The position numbers were made by a program, and so were the translations under genes. A model generated the notes under the pieces. That model did not search any database. It was not told the origin of the DNA and saw nothing but the letters and a program-made list of their open reading frames with translations. A stretch of 64,000 nucleotides of DNA from Plasmodiophora brassicae (Eukaryota; Endomyxa: Phytomyxea; Phytomyxea; Plasmodiophorida): contig CP145427.1 in NCBI GenBank assembly GCA_036867785.1, positions 62,001-126,000 of the forward strand, written 5' to 3'. Positions 62,231 to 64,000 of the stretch are shown piece by piece (within the stretch, counting starts at the first letter, position 1; the number at the start of each line of letters is the position of its first letter).

Positions 62231-63738
62231 ATGAGGACGTTATCGCGGTTGTCGCGGTCATCGTTTTCGGCGGCGGCTGGGGCGCTGAAACGCTCGCCGC
62301 TTCACGATGTGCACATTGGCGCCGGCGGCAAGCTCGTCGGGTTCGCCGGGTGGGAGTTGCCGGTCCAGTACGCCGGCGCTGGCGTCATGGCCGAAACGCT
62401 GCACACGCGAGAGGCCGCCTCCATCTTCGATGTGTCACATATGCAGCAGGCAACGCTCTTCCGCTCTGCGATGACGACCACGTCATCTGAACGTTGTTCG
62501 TCTAGCTGAGAGTTCATGGGCCGAGGGACGCCCGCGTCAAGTTCCTGGAGGGGATCTGCGTTGGGAGCATCGGCGCGCTGAAACCCGACCAGGGACAGTA
62601 CACGTTGCTGACCAACGAATCCGGTGGCATCATCGATGATGCTGTCTTCGTCAACCGGGAATCGCACACCCATATCGTCTGCAACGCTGCGTGCTCGGAA
62701 AAGGACATTGTACACCTGCGGTTTGCTCCCTCCGTTTTCATCAGTTGCTAATGGGTTCTCTACAGGCTCATTTGACAGAGCAGATCAGCGTCTTCAACAA
62801 GGCGAACGGCGGGTCGCAGACAGTCGAGCTTGAGATCATCAGTGACCAGGCGCTGGTTGCCGTTCAAGGGCCGTATGCGGAACAGCTGGTCGCCGGTGTC
62901 GTTGACAAGCCAGGCGATCGCGACGCGCTGCGGAACCTCAGCTTCTTCTACTCGGCGAACCTGACGCTTGCCGGTGCCGAATGCATTGTGTCCAGATCCG
63001 GGTACACGGGGGAAGATGGGTTCGAAATTTCGATCCCGATCCCGTCGTCCAGGCAGGTCGTCGATGAACTTCTCCACGATCAGAAATGCAAACTGGCTGT
63101 AAGACGACGGTTTCCCTGGCGATGGCTGTGTATTCATGGGCGTTTGAATCAGGGGCTTGGCGCTCGAGATGCGTTGCGTCTCGAGGCGGGTTTATGTCTG
63201 TATGGACATGACCTGGATGACACGACCACCCCGATTGAAGCGGGCCTAGCGTGGGCAATCGGCAAGCGTCGGCGGAAGGAAGGTCAGCAATAGATCGTAC
63301 GAATTGGTTTCTCGTTCCAGGGGGATCTTGATACGTATAATTTACAGGCGGGTTCCTTGGTGATGGCACGATTCTCGCGCAGTTGAATGGAACGTCTCCT
63401 GTTACCCGAACTCGCGTTGGCCTCGTCATCGATGGGGCACCGGCTAGAGAAGGCGCTGAAATTGTGTCCGAGAACGGTGAGTGGGTCGGGCTCTTCATGG
63501 CAACGGCTGACGAATGTGTGTTTCAGGTAGCGAAGTCGGTTGTATCACAAGCGGTGGGTTCAGTCCAGTCCTGAAGCGTCCAATCGCGATGGGGTACATT
63601 TCCACCGACGAGAGTTCAGAGCCGGGCCACTCGCTGGGCGTTCGCGTGCGCGGCAAGGTCTACTCGGCGAAGGTCAGCGAGTTACCTTTCGTCCCCACCA
63701 AGTACGTCAAGAAGTTGAAACCCAAGAGCAAGACCTGA
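62231..63738 (+). CDS. AMT: glycine cleavage system T protein (aminomethyltransferase)
   Basis: Exons: 62231-62449, 62506-62709, 62766-63098, 63153-63282, 63348-63476, 63527-63738, giving 408 residues. A Ser/Arg-rich mitochondrial presequence (MRTLSRLSRSSFSAAAGAL) is followed by LHDVHIGAGGKLVGFAGWEL, FDVSHMQQ-LRVHGPRDA, LLTNESGGIIDDAVFVN, SRSGYTGEDGFEISIP, LGARDALRLEAGLCLYG, GKRRRKE, ITSGGFSPVLKRPIAMGYI. The fold is complete and the length is standard. It transfers the methylene group from the H-protein lipoamide arm to tetrahydrofolate and releases ammonia. The first intron (62450-62505) starts with GC. The gene begins 143 bp after the polymerase gene on the same strand. Confidence 0.95.
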
Positions 63739-63861
63739 TGCCGCCACCGTCTATCATCATACACGCCTCTTCTGTGTCCCTGACCGACGCCGCATCGTCA
63801 GGTTTGCTTGGCTACTCGTGTACTGCCAGTGTACGCTACTTCATGGCCGGTGTGTGTATTG

Positions 63862-64000
63862 TCATGCGAACAGGTCCTCTGTGATGACGGCTGCCTGGCG
63901 TTTCTGGAACGAATGAACGGCATGCCTTGTATACGCCCGCACGAGGAGAATGACTGCTACGACTGCCAGTATGGCGCCTCCAGCAACCAAGAGCCATACC
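63862..64000 (-). CDS. C-terminal end of a type I membrane protein (partial at window edge)
   Basis: The last 45 codons are visible on the minus strand and run off the right edge. They encode a membrane helix (WLLVAGGAILAVVAVILLVR) followed by a cytoplasmic tail of about 23 residues (HSFQKRQAAVITEDLFA) and a stop at 63862-63864. The rest of the gene lies outside the window, so nothing can be said about its ectodomain. It converges on the T-protein gene with 123 bp between the stops. Confidence 0.6.
   Translation of the reverse strand, partial: VWLLVAGGAILAVVAVILLVRAYTRHAVHSFQKRQAAVITEDLFA

Overview
This window reads as nuclear DNA of a GC-rich, gene-dense, probably unicellular eukaryote. Almost every conserved protein becomes continuous only after removing very short introns of about 42-72 nt. 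Typical donors are GTACGT, GTAGGN, GTGCGT or GTCNGN; the acceptor is YAG, and CTGAC or CTAAC often lies shortly before it. The gene set is eukaryotic: AATF, CRIPT, LYRM1, TRUB, mitochondrial bL25, G-patch, F-BAR, PX, RGS, U-box, diacylglycerol lipase and an A-family repair polymerase. I cannot assign a lineage. Seven-transmembrane RGS proteins, a plant-type PP7 phosphatase and a mariner remnant are spread across protists. All exon structures are my own readings, fixed by family alignment and reading-frame continuity. In complete models the exons sum to a multiple of three.

Layout: 0.4-8.5 kb holds a small membrane protein, a receptor-like protein with a periplasmic-binding-protein ectodomain, an F-BAR protein, a FAM210-type mitochondrial protein and a sphingosine kinase. 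8.7-21 kb holds a GT4-GT2 glycosyltransferase fusion, a tandem PX protein, a double bromodomain protein, a small secreted protein, a 7TM-RGS protein and a polytopic protein related to the first receptor. 21.4-32.7 kb is housekeeping: a probable mitochondrial protein, AATF, bL25m, TruB pseudouridine synthase, a PP7-like phosphatase, LYRM1 and adenylosuccinate lyase. 33-40.7 kb holds an ankyrin protein, a RING protein, a DUF1275 protein, a diacylglycerol lipase and a membrane U-box protein.

40.7-47.9 kb is accessory-like. It has a triplicated, partly palindromic module, a duplicated U-box gene tail, a 978-residue intronless ankyrin protein and an ankyrin pseudogene. 48-55.5 kb holds a GMC oxidoreductase-alpha/beta hydrolase fusion, a LamG/SUEL-lectin surface protein and a G-patch protein. 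55.5-57.6 kb holds a dead mariner transposase and a second ankyrin fragment. 57.6-64 kb returns to conserved genes: CRIPT, a DNA polymerase nu/theta-type polymerase in 18 exons, glycine-cleavage T protein and, at the edge, the tail of a type I membrane protein.

Neighbours do not form operons. Genes are packed on both strands with gaps of tens to a few hundred bases. Some pairs are divergent with short shared upstream regions (35367-35477, 58195-58489); others converge within about 25-35 bp.
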